Shown one piece after another: positions 24,391 through 35,300 of a stretch of 64,000 nucleotides of DNA. The notes under the pieces are model-generated. The model saw nothing but the letters and a program-made list of their open reading frames with translations, was not told where the DNA came from and made no database searches. The stretch lies in contig JXTB01000571.1 of the NCBI GenBank assembly GCA_002914805.1, positions 42,410 to 106,409 on the forward strand. Direction: 5' to 3'. A program made the position numbers and the translations under genes. This stretch comes from Parasponia andersonii (taxonomy: Eukaryota > Streptophyta > Magnoliopsida > Rosales > Cannabaceae). Every line of letters starts with the position of its first letter. The stretch's first letter is position 1.

Positions 24391-26309
24391 GATAGGCATA
24401 CAAATATCACATTTTTCTAATGACATGTTAATTTTAGTAAGATGCCACATGTATTGGTTAAAAAAAATTTAGACTTGTAATTAAGACCTCTAGTATTATT
24501 CATATTTAACTAAGAGATTCTTATTATTTTCACCCCGTCTTTTATTTAACTTTTGTAATATACTATTCAATTACGATTAATACTATATTCGTTCCAATTT
24601 TGTGTTATAAAAGAAACAATACCACACACTGAATATACAAAATATCTACATTAAATAAGTTTTTGAATCACATTTAATTTTCATAATGGAGCCTATGTCA
24701 TAAATGTGGCCATTTATTTATTTAATATTATTACTATATTATTATTTTGAGATTCATCTTTTTAATAGGTTTACCGTGTTTAATGAAAACACACAACTTT
24801 GGACATATAGTTTGGGGTCCTATATTAATATGATCAGTCACAGACATCGCAATCAATATTTTTAGTTTTCAGTTTCGAGTAGTTAAACGCACGTGACGTG
24901 AATACTAAACTTTGATGATCTTCTTTTTTCTCTTTTGACTTCCAATAATTTCTTTGAAAGTCTAAACTCTTCAGCTTTTTTTCCTTTGACATTTTAAATT
25001 ATTATGAGAAGTATATCACAAAAGTCTTCTCTTCATCTTTTTAAAACAAATAAATATACTCACGTTTTGCATAACTCAATTTGGACTTTAATTCTCTCTT
25101 CTTTTATTTATTCATTTATCTTTTACTTGTGTCTTTAATTTCTTTAAGAGATGAAAAAACAAATTAGCCTTGTTAATTCCAACGATTTAGAGTCAGCAAA
25201 ATTACATATTTTAATCGTAAGAATATTTCGGGGTCCATTTCATGGACTTATATATATATAAAATATGTTATCCTATTGTCCACATAAATTTATAATATTA
25301 GCACTTATGGGAGCAATATTACGTCACCCATCCACGTATAGAAAGTGAATCCGAGATCAAATAGGACAAAAGAATAAGACGAATTTAGATGTAGTGAGTC
25401 AAGTATATATACTAATTTTTATGTCGAATACCAAATACGTAAAGTGCATCGGCCGGATATTCTAACTTTTCAAAGTATATACACAATGACAATAACTTAT
25501 GTTTATTAACACTCAAATTCTAGACATTAATTCCTTTCAAAAAAAAAAATTCTAGACATTAATTTATTGTGATATGATTTCTAATCACATTGTGATATGA
25601 TTTAACACAATTTGTTTTAGAAATATTTACATTTTCCGGCTGCCACATAATGGTTACATATTGTTTAATATCAGTAAAAAAAAAAATGATTCCATGGGAA
25701 TATTGTTTAATATCAGTATATGTTGTTAAAAAATATTTGGATAAATTTTTGTAAGATTTTTTTTTTTACTTAAAAATATTTTTATAAAGTATGAACGAAT
25801 TAGCTTTTTTTTTTTTTTTTAGAAAGTTTTCTAATATTTTACTTCTCAAAGTAAAAGTCATCCCAAATTGTCTATCAAGTTCCAGAAAATTGTTAATGCG
25901 TGTTCTAACCAGTAGCATTGTAGAATCCAAAGTGCCAAATTATTTCTGTTATTTTTCTTTTTACTTTCCAAAAATCCTTCTAATTGGCCAAAGAATATTA
26001 GGACCATTAAGTGCAAATTTTTCAAAAGCAAGGGCCCAATTTCCCACCACTATTAGTTAGCTGGTGCGGGGTGACAGAAGGACATAAGAACTTGAAGATA
26101 TATATATATATATATATGCAAGGTTGATGGGTCTAGCTAGATAGTCATAATTAAAGACTACTGCCAATTTGGTTAGCTTTTTCACAAAAATTCTTAGATA
26201 CAGAATCTTTTGTATATCTCTAGGTACATTTAGCAAGGAATTTAAGCAACAAAACAAAGAAAAGAAGAAAAGGCACGTCTATTGTCTTTGGGCTACCATA
26301 CCCCACTCT
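24391..26309. other. AT-rich intergenic DNA
   Basis: No gene recognised. Short local duplications occur at 25512-25560 (TTCTAGACATTAATT twice), 25568-25605 (CATTGTGATATGATTT-like twice) and 25660-25715 (ATTGTTTAATATCAGTA twice). A (TA)n run lies at 26097-26116. Confidence 0.5.
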
Positions 26310-27249
26310 TGGAGTAGTTTTCACCAACTGTCCACGTGTCTCTGAACTGCCAGTGTTGTATCCTCTAACTGTCTACGTGTCCTTGCTATCCCAAAGAGCT
26401 TTTGACTTCAGGCAGGGTCAGAGAGGCGGGGGTGGTCACCAATTATCCACGTGTCTCTGAACTGCCGGTGTTGTATCCTCCAACTGTCCACGTGTCCTTG
26501 CTATCCCAAAGAGCTTTTGACTTCAGGCAGGGTCAGAGAGGTGGGGATGACCACCTGTAAAGACTCTCCGATGCTTAAGTCAGATATTTACCCCTGAGAT
26601 TGAGTAGCAAAGATTCAGTTTTTCTCTGTATGAGTATATCTTTTTTCTTGCGTATGAACTTTTCAATGTTTCTTTTTGTATGTGTACATGCCTCCTCTTT
26701 AGGGACGCATGACTCATATAGATATAGTCCTGAAATTGTAAACCTCCTGGTTCTCAATCTCAGAACCGAGTACCTTTTTCCTCAAGACTTTCTCCAGAGG
26801 TCACGGGCTGAGATTACCGTGATCCCCTCTACACCGCTATACCCTAGTTTCTACTGTCCCCTATGGCTCGAGTCTGTCAAGGGCGAGATTTGGGTAAATC
26901 GCCGTTCTGTCAGGATGGCTTGCCCCCTGCGCACACCTACTAAAAATCGCATTAAATGCTCTGTCTGAGTCTGAAGCTATGAGTTGCTTTCCATTGTACT
27001 CTGGTGGAAGACCCTTGGGGCTTCCGACCCCTAGCTGTCGAGGTAAGAATCGGACTGGGCCGAGTCTATCCAGGGTCTAGGATGGGCTTGGCCCTAACCT
27101 CGGATAGCCCAATGACCGATGTGGTATCACGTGCGACTCGCGTGGCCTTTTACTAGTCACTCTCGACACATGTCGGACGGTGGGCCCTGTTTGTTACCTG
27201 TTTTGCCACTTAATCGTCCACGTGGTGTATGATTTGGGAACGGGTCCTA
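26310..27249 (-). repeat. 3' LTR of the Ty3/gypsy element
   Basis: 940 bp, 115 bp longer than its partner at 39300-40124 because of an internal 115-bp tandem duplication (26323-26437 and 26438-26552). Confidence 0.88.
26323..26552 (+). repeat. 115-bp tandem duplication inside the 3' LTR
   Basis: Two adjacent units starting ACCAACTGTCCACGTG and ACCAATTATCCACGTG. The partner LTR holds a single unit, and the LTR length difference (940 against 825) equals one unit, so the duplication arose after insertion or in only one LTR. Confidence 0.85.
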
Positions 27250-27588
27250 AAACTACCCCAATTTCCCTACTTGATGGATTCATATCCATTAAGTAGGGAA
27301 ATCTTTTCTCCATTATTCCAATTCGAGGGATACACATGGCTCTCCCTTGCCGACGCGGAGGCACGCCATCCTATGTCACAAAATTTTTTAAATTTCAAAG
27401 TTCTGACTGCTCGGTCTCCTTTGCTCTCCCTTTTTCTAGAAAAACTCTTTGGCTCCTCCTCTATAAAAGCCGCATTTATGCTCATTTACTACTTTACTAA
27501 AATCTTCAATTATTCTAGTCTCGTAAAATCTTAGGGTTTCCGACTTCTCCCTTTTCTAGAGACTTTTGCTCTTTCGATCGTATCCAGA

Positions 27589-30500
27589 ATGATGGCCTCA
27601 AATCAAGATCAAGAATTACACCTCATCGTGGGCTCAGAGTTAGATTCGCTGAGGAGACAACTCTGCCTCCCTGGCAGAGTCACCCTACAAAGGGTCGAGG
27701 GCTCTGCGAATTGGTATCTATGTCCCTCTACTCCTGAAGGCTCTATTATTTTGGGAAAAAAACATCTGGAGTAGCTGCGATTCCCTCTTCCTCCTTTGAT
27801 CCACCAGTTCTTCGCTTTGATGGGGATCCACCTGATGCAGTTAAATGCAAACGGGGTCATGATTCTGATGGGGCTCTCCACCCTATCAGTTCTTTATAAC
27901 CTGCATATCAACCTGGAGGTGGTCTTTTATGCTTACAAACTCGTCCTCATCCTTAAAAGGAGTTCCTACCCCACCTTTTACCTTCAACCGGTCCAGGGAC
28001 GTCACATTTTCTGGGGCTTGCTGAGGTCAGATAAGCAATGGGACTTCTATTCTAGGCTATACGCCGTTGGAGGGGCATGGTGCTCTCCTTGGGTGAACGG
28101 AGAGCACTTCCAAATTCCCTCAGTTTTCCTGCAGAATAAGTGCTAGGTCGTGATTTTCGGGTCTGCGTTCTCCTCGTCTGTTATTGCTTACATTATTTTG
28201 TCTTGTGCAGCTTCTGCAGAAGAAAATAAGTTCAAGCCGCATTTGTTAGCAGGGCAGCTCAAAGGCCTAGAAGGGATCATCATCTTCAAATCTCCTGGGG
28301 ACTGCCGACATATCTAGGCCGCCCTCAATCCCCAGGTGATGAATATGACGCCCAGGATAGTCTCATACCTTCCCTTCCCTCTGGACACCTGGGTTATTAC
28401 GAAGCACCTGCGAAGCCGACTTGATGCCTCTACCCTGAACCGATTCCGCCGGGACGAGTACGATCGTATCGCCATGGTGGGTCATCAGGTTACGGCTTCA
28501 AACTAGTTGGTGGGTTTCAATGACCTGGTAGCACCGACTAGCCACGAGCTCAAAGAGGCCGTGAGGTTCATTGTCAAAGAGTGCGTCAGGCTCTATAAGG
28601 AGGAAGCTGCCGCCCCTAAGAAGGCTAGAGGTGGGTTCATTTCCACATCCTTGAGCTTCGTCGATCGAGTTATGGCCGTGATCTAAACATGTTGCTTGCT
28701 CTTTACAGGTTCTGAGATGGGCCCCTCGGCAGACCTCTCCCCCGTCAAGGGGGGTACCGCTGGGCATAAGGCCCGCCCCAAGGTAACCGCTGGTCGTCGT
28801 CTCATGGTGTCTTCAGAGGATGAAGTGCCCGTGGTCCCCCGCTTCGATGTAAGCAGACCTCAGTCCAGGGAAACGTCAGCCACACGGGCCGTATATGGCA
28901 AGGGGATGCCCCTGAGTCTACCCGGGGGGTCTGCTGCACCAACCTCTTCCACCCCCGATTTTGGTTCAAAAACGAGAGCAGGGTCGGGTGCTACTTGCCT
29001 CGGTGGGGAGATCGTTGAGCTAAGTGGGGGGGCTCCGAGGTTGAAATCTCGGCTGTCTTCCCCTCCTCCGGTCCCAATAAAGCGGCGCCACGAGGTCGGC
29101 TCATCTAAAGAAAAAGAGGGCTGGGTGGAGAAGAGGGGCAGGGTTGCCCTTCGTCTGACAGCGATGACAACGGGGCCACATTGACCCTTCTGAGGAGAAG
29201 AAGGTCCGTGCATAGTGGCCCGTCGGGAAGGGATGCACCGCTTCTCGCCGTCGCTGATAGTTCTCTCGAGAGTGCCCAGCTTTCCTCCGTCCCTGCCACT
29301 ACTGCCTCGTAGGCATGCCCAGTCTAGGGAGAGGGTACCCTCGTAGTTGGCAAGGTGGAGCAATGTTCTGCAGATGCGGACAATGCCCAAAAAGAGGGTC
29401 CAGCCGCAGAACCCGAGCTGGAGGCGCTCTCCTTGGAGAACGTCGAGCTTGTCGCTAGCCGTACCTTCGCGCAGGTTTGGCTCGTCTGGTTGCCTCTATA
29501 CTTCTTAGCATCCTTAATAGACACTAACTTTTTTTATTTATCTTGTAGCTAGCTGCCATCCGGTCTTTCTATTCCTCTCGCATCAGGGCCCTGACCGAGG
29601 AGCTGAACTCCTGCTCTGCACTGGCCGAGCGCAGTCAGGCTGCCCTTGCCGAGTTGAGGATTGACTTCAATTTATATCAGAGCCTTGATGAGGCGAGGGT
29701 CAGCAGCACGGTGGCTCATGCACTGAGTGTCGAGAGGGTCAAGCACGAGGAGCTAGCTGCAAGACTGGCCAAAGCGGAGGCCAATGGGCTTGCTCAATCC
29801 GAGGCTGCCAGACTGGCCCAAAACGAGCTCAAGGTCAAGGAGCACGAGCTGCAGAGTGCAGGGGCGGAGATAGGGCTGGCCTTCCTTGCTCGCAATAGGG
29901 CTGTTCATGACGCTAAAAAGGCGAGAAAAGCCAAAGCCAGGGTCAAATAGAGGCCCATTCTCTGCAACGTAGACTCGACCAGTCGAACGAGGTAAGTCGA
30001 CATCTTTACTTGGACCACGTAAAATTAATGGGGGCTCAAGTAGAGATGTCTCGCAAGCACGGCGAAGACCTTGCTGACATTAACGCCATTTTGATCGACT
30101 TGTCACAGCGGCAGGCGGAGCTGAGGCTGACGGCAGTGAGGGATAGACTAGTGGACGCGGAAAAACTATAAACGAGGTATTAGAGGCTAGTGGATATCCT
30201 TTCTGCGGAAAGTTACAGGTCTGGCTGGGAGAACAGGGAATTCGAAGGCCACGCTGAGGTGGTAACGCCAGACCAGTTTGACGAGCAGAAAGGCATCGGG
30301 AGAGACCACTATTCCATCAAGTACTACATGCAGCAGCTTGATGATAGGATCAACATCGGGTACCCCACTGACGTGCTGAAGATGTTTGCCACAGAAAAGG
30401 ATGGGCCCTCTACATCCGCCTCTGTTGCCAAAGAGCTTATCCCTGTTTCCGGTCCGCCAGATCAAATTTCGGAAGTCCCTAGCGGTCAGCTTGGTCTTGG

Positions 30501-30630
30501 GATCTTAACTGGTGAGGGGTCTGGTGCGGTCATTTTATCCAGCGACAAATCCGACCCTAGTACGCCACCCTCCACCGGGGCTAGTCCAAGCGCCGGAACT
30601 GGCTGCGCTCTCCTGGCCAAAAGTAATTAG
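27589..30630 (+). pseudogene. Antisense additional ORF region of the Ty3/gypsy element
   Basis: GC-rich, codon-like sequence opposite in direction to gag-pol, between the tandem arrays and the 3' LTR. The N-terminal part has the L-x-F-P-L-P-P...H-P-N-G-like pattern typical of the plant 'putative gypsy-type transposon' (Transposase_28-like) proteins. The middle is charged and proline/serine-rich. The later part is an alanine/glutamate-rich heptad region typical of a coiled coil (near 29650-29950), followed by a C-terminal piece with YYMQQLDDRINIGYPTDVL. Function unknown in the family. Broken into several open pieces; treated as a fossil. Confidence 0.7.
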
Positions 30631-30639
30631 GGTCCCTAA

Positions 30640-31186
30640 TTTTGTACATTTGTAAAGTTGACCCTCGTTGTAACCGTCTGTATAAATAATAAGAACAGTG
30701 CAATTCTCCTCAATCTATTCTCTTTTTCTTTATTGACCACGTCCGGGGTAAAGTAGACCCTTGTTGTAACGGTCTGAAATCGGTCGTACATGATTTCGAG
30801 TTATTAGTAAGTCCTCCTCGAGCTATGATCGACAAGATTAGTTCTAGAGATAGAGATGTTAGCTCTGGCCCATTTGGTTTTAAGGAGATATAACTTCTGT
30901 TATGACTTGTTTTGGCAGAGTTCGACCCACGCGTGTGGCTGGACTTCTCCGACCCCAAATGGGAACACGCTCAGAATCAGCTCCAGGGGCCGGTTAATCA
31001 CTGTCTAGATCCATCGCTATAGAGGAAGAGGCCAGAGCTCGGCTCTCATCGAGAGCAGATGGGGCGTTACCACTCTGACATGTCTCTGCGAGTCCACCCA
31101 AGACCCGCGTTCCCTTTGTATTTTTTTTGGGAAATAATAAACATGGCCCGATTTTAGCTTCTGTCTTAGTGCCTGGTGTGTGCATA
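30640..31186. other. Non-coding spacer between antisense region and tandem arrays
   Basis: Moderately GC-rich element-derived sequence with no recognised domain. Confidence 0.5.
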
Positions 31187-31385
31187 ATAAAATGTTGTTT
31201 GGGGAGGGTCTGCTTCCAACGGGTAGGCCCTGACCCCTCTAACCTTTCCTTTGCATGCGGCTAAAACTTCGTCTGGATGGGGTCTGCTTCCAACGGGTAG
31301 ACCCTGACCTCTCCAACCTTTGCTTTACGTGCCGCTAAAATGTTGTCTGGGAGAGTCCGCTTCCAATGGGTAGACCCTGACCCGT
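31187..31385 (-). repeat. Tandem array 1 of the Ty3/gypsy element (about 73-bp unit)
   Basis: About 2.7 copies marked by CTGCTTCCAACGGGTAG at about 31210, 31283 and (diverged) 31357. It lies in the untranslated region between integrase and the antisense gene. Confidence 0.8.
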
Positions 31386-31414
31386 GCTTTTCTTTTTGGG
31401 CAGGACGCAAACTT

Positions 31415-31812
31415 TTGCAGCGCAACTCTTCCTTCTTCGTACATTGTCTCGGGCCATCGGCAAGGATTTTATTACACGATGTGATCCCCATAGTACGATC
31501 GTTTTCGAGGTCTGCTGGAAAGTTTTTGGTTGCACAGCTCTTTCCTCTTCGTACGTTTTCTCGGGTCGTTGACAAGCGACGTGATCCCCATAGTACGATC
31601 GTTTTTAAGGTCTGCTGGCAAGTTTTTGGTTACGCAACTCTCTCCTCTTCGTACATTTTCTTGGGCCATCGGCAAGGATTTTTTTGCACGATGTGATCCC
31701 CATAGTATGATTGTTTTCGAGGTCTGCTGGCAAGTTTTCAGTTGTGCAACTCTTTCCTCTTCGTACATTTTCTCGGGTCGTCGACAAGCGATGTGATCCC
31801 TATGGTACGATC
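31415..31812 (-). repeat. Tandem array 2 of the Ty3/gypsy element (100-112-bp unit)
   Basis: Nearly four copies marked by GTGATCCCCATAGTA at about 31481, 31581, 31693 and 31793 (last one diverged). Unit length alternates 100/112/100. Confidence 0.85.
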
Positions 31813-31818
31813 CTTGAT

Positions 31819-32305
31819 TATGTGAATAGTGCGTGGGGCCTGCCACTGTGGGCATACCCTTTTCCATAGCAATCCAAAAGATAAATCCATGCGGAAAAAA
31901 AGGAACTTGACCTGTTTTGGATTTAAACTCTTCGATAATATAGGCATTCACATGGGTCTTACATCATATGCATACGTCTAACATGTGAATAGTGTGTGGG
32001 ATCTGCCACTGTGGGTAGACCCCTTTTCCATAGTAGTCCAAAAGATAAATCCATGCAGCAAAAAGGGAACTTAACTTATTTTGGATTTAAGCTTTTCAAT
32101 AATATAAGTACTCACGTGGGTCTTGCATATGTCTCACATGTGAATAGTACGTGGGGTCTACCACTGTGGGCAGACCCCTTTTCCATAGCAGTCCAAAAGA
32201 TAAATTCATGCGGCAAAAAAGGGAACTTAACCTGTTTTGGATTTAATCTTTTCAATAATATAAGCATTCATGTGGGTCTTACATCATATGCACGTGTTCT
32301 CACAC
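31819..32305 (-). repeat. Tandem array 3 of the Ty3/gypsy element (about 160-bp unit)
   Basis: Three copies starting TGTGAATAGT at 31821, 31984 and 32139, each with GGGTCTTACAT-like and CCTTTTCCATAG blocks. Confidence 0.85.
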
Positions 32306-32329
32306 GTGATACTTTTTTAAGTGTTGAGC

Positions 32330-35300
32330 ATTCTAGGTGTTTGGTAAGTCTTTTCCGGTCTTGAGTTCCTTCAAAACATACGCACCATTGTCAAGTGTTT
32401 TGATCACCTCATAGGGTCCAATCCAATTGGAGTCCAGTTTCGAGGAATTCGCTGTTCTGACTTTCAAGACCCAATCCCCGACATTGAATCGTCGAGCACT
32501 AACCTTCTTTGCACAGTAGGACCTAGCCTGCTAGTAGTATGAAGCCAGTTGGACCAGGGCTATGTTTCTTGTTTCTTCCAGGAGGTCTGTGTTGTGGCTT
32601 AGCTACCGTTCGTTTAAGAGGGCATCTCTTACCACTTCGGAGCGAAGGGTCGGGAGGCCGACCACGGTCGGGATCACAGCCTTTGATCCGTAGACCATGG
32701 CGAATAGCGTTCTTCCAGTCGATCTCTGCTCCGTGGTTCGGTGGGCCCACACAACGACCGGTAGCTCTTTTAACCACCTGCCTTTAGCCTCCTGCAAGTT
32801 CTTTTTGATATTGCTGAATATGGCTTTGTTCGTTGCCTCTGCTTGGCCATTCCGCTGAGGGTAATTTACGGAAGAGAAACTGAGCCTTATATCATACAGC
32901 TCGCACAACTCCTTGAGCTTAGCATTTTGGAACTGTGTGCCATGATCAATGTGTATCTCTTTCGGAATCCCGTATCGACAGATTATATTTTTCCAAATGA
33001 AGTTAATTGTGTCTGCTTTGTTTACGGTCGTGTAGGCTTCAGCCTCTACCTATTTGGTGAAATAATCTGTGGCCAGCAGGACGTACCTTCTTCCCCTTAG
33101 ACTTCTGGGGAGTTTTCTGATGATGTCCAAACCCCACTTGGCGAATGGCCAGGGCGTTATGTTCGAATAGAGATCCTCCGCGGGTTGGCATTTCATGGGG
33201 GCAAACTTCTAGCACTTATCACATTTTTTGACGAACTGGGCCACCTCTGTCATCATGTATGGCCAGAAGTATCCGACCGTCAGAGCCTTGTGGGTGAGAC
33301 TACGTCTGCCAGAGTGGTTGCCGCATACTCCCTCGTAGATTTCTTCCATCAGTTTCTGCGCTTCGACGGGACCTACACACTGCAGCATCGGCCCCATTAT
33401 CGATATCCTATATAGTTGTTCCCCCACCATCGAGTATTTGGCAGCTTTCAGTCTGATCGACCTCACTTCCTAGGGATCTACAGGCAGGTTTCCCAATGCC
33501 AAATACTGGGTGATGGGTTTCATCCATCCTTCGTCTGTGGGACCAGCTGCAAATACATGACGTGCGGGGGGTCCTCTGTATTCCTGTCCTCCAGGAAAAT
33601 CTCTGTGTGTCTCGTTCCTCTGGTCGACACGCTCTTAGCTAGCTCATCGGCCTTCTGGTTCATCTCTCTGGGAATCTATTCGATATTAAAGCTACTAAAG
33701 TGAGGTTTTGCCCCCATTACTTTGGAGAAGTACCTGTGTAATCTCGGCTCTTTTACTTCGAAGTCTCCCCTGATCTGACTCATGACTAACTGCGAGTTGG
33801 TCATTACTGTGATGCTCTCTACTCCGAAATGCAGGGCCAGTTCAAGGCCTTGCAGCAGGGTCTCGTACTCCGCCTCGTTGATCGTGGCTTGGAAGCCGAG
33901 CCTCAAGGCTTTCTCTACTCTGAGTCCTATTCGGCTCTGCAAGATTATCCTGATACCTGACCCCGAGGCATTCGTGGATCCGTCGGTGTAGAGGATCCAG
34001 GCTGAAGGGTGGCGAGGCTAAGACATCTGAAGCGGATCATGCAGCTCGCTGAAAGATTTGATTTCCACCAGGAAATCCTCTATGACCTGCCCCTTCTTCA
34101 CTACTCGGCACCGATACTCGATGTCGTATATCTCCAGTTCGATGGCCCACTTGGTTAGTCACCCTGATAAGTCTGGTTTAGCCAAGATCTGCCTGATGGG
34201 GAAGTCCGTATACACAGTAACAAAGTGTGCTTCAAAGTATTGCTTGAGTCTCTTCTTAGCGTTGACCAGAGCGAGGACCAGTTTCTCTGCCATACTATAT
34301 CACGTCTCGGCGTCCAGGAGCACGCAGCTTGTATAAAACACTGTCTTCTNTCTCTTTCGGAATCCCGTATCGACAGATTATATTTTTCCAAATGAAGTTA
34401 ATTGTGTCTGCTTTGTTTACGGTCGTGTAGGCTTCAGCCTCTACCTATTTGGTGAAATAATCTGTGGCCAGCAGGACGTACCTTCTTCCCCTTAGACTTC
34501 TGGGGAGTTTTCTGATGATGTCCAAACCCCACTTGGCGAATGGCCAGGGCGTTATGTTCGAATAGAGATCCTCCGCGGGTTGGCATTTCATGGGGGCAAA
34601 CTTCTAGCACTTATCACATTTTTTGACGAACTGGGCCACCTCTGTCATCATGTATGGCCAGAAGTATCCGACCGTCAGAGCCTTGTGGGTGAGACTACGT
34701 CTGCCAGAGTGGTTGCCGCATACTCCCTCGTAGATTTCTTCCATCAGTTTCTGCGCTTCGACGGGACCTACACACTGTAGCATCGGCCCCATTATCGATA
34801 TCCTATATAGTTGTTCCCCCACCATCGAGTATTTGGCAGCTTTCAGTCTGATCGACCTCACTTCCTAGGGATCTACAGGCAGGTTTCCCAATGCCAAATA
34901 CTGGGTGATGGGTTTCATCCATCCTTCGTCTGTGGGACCAGCTGCAAATACATGACGTGCGGGGGGTCCTCTGTATTCCTGTCCTCCAGGAAAATCTCTG
35001 TGTGTCTCGTTCCTCTGGTCGACACGCTCTTAGCTAGCTCATCGGCCTTCTGGTTCATCTCTCTGGGAATCTATTCGATATTAAAGCTACTAAAGTGAGG
35101 TTTTGCCCCCATTATTTTGGAGAAGTACCTGTGTAATCTCGGCTCTTTTACTTCGAAGTCTCCCCTGATCTGACTCATGACTAACTGCGAGTTGGTCATT
35201 ACTGTGATGCTCTCTACTCCGAAATGCAGGGCCAGTTCAAGGCCTTGCAGCAGGGTCTCGTACTCCGCCTCGTTGATCGTGGCTTGGAAGCCGAGCCTCA

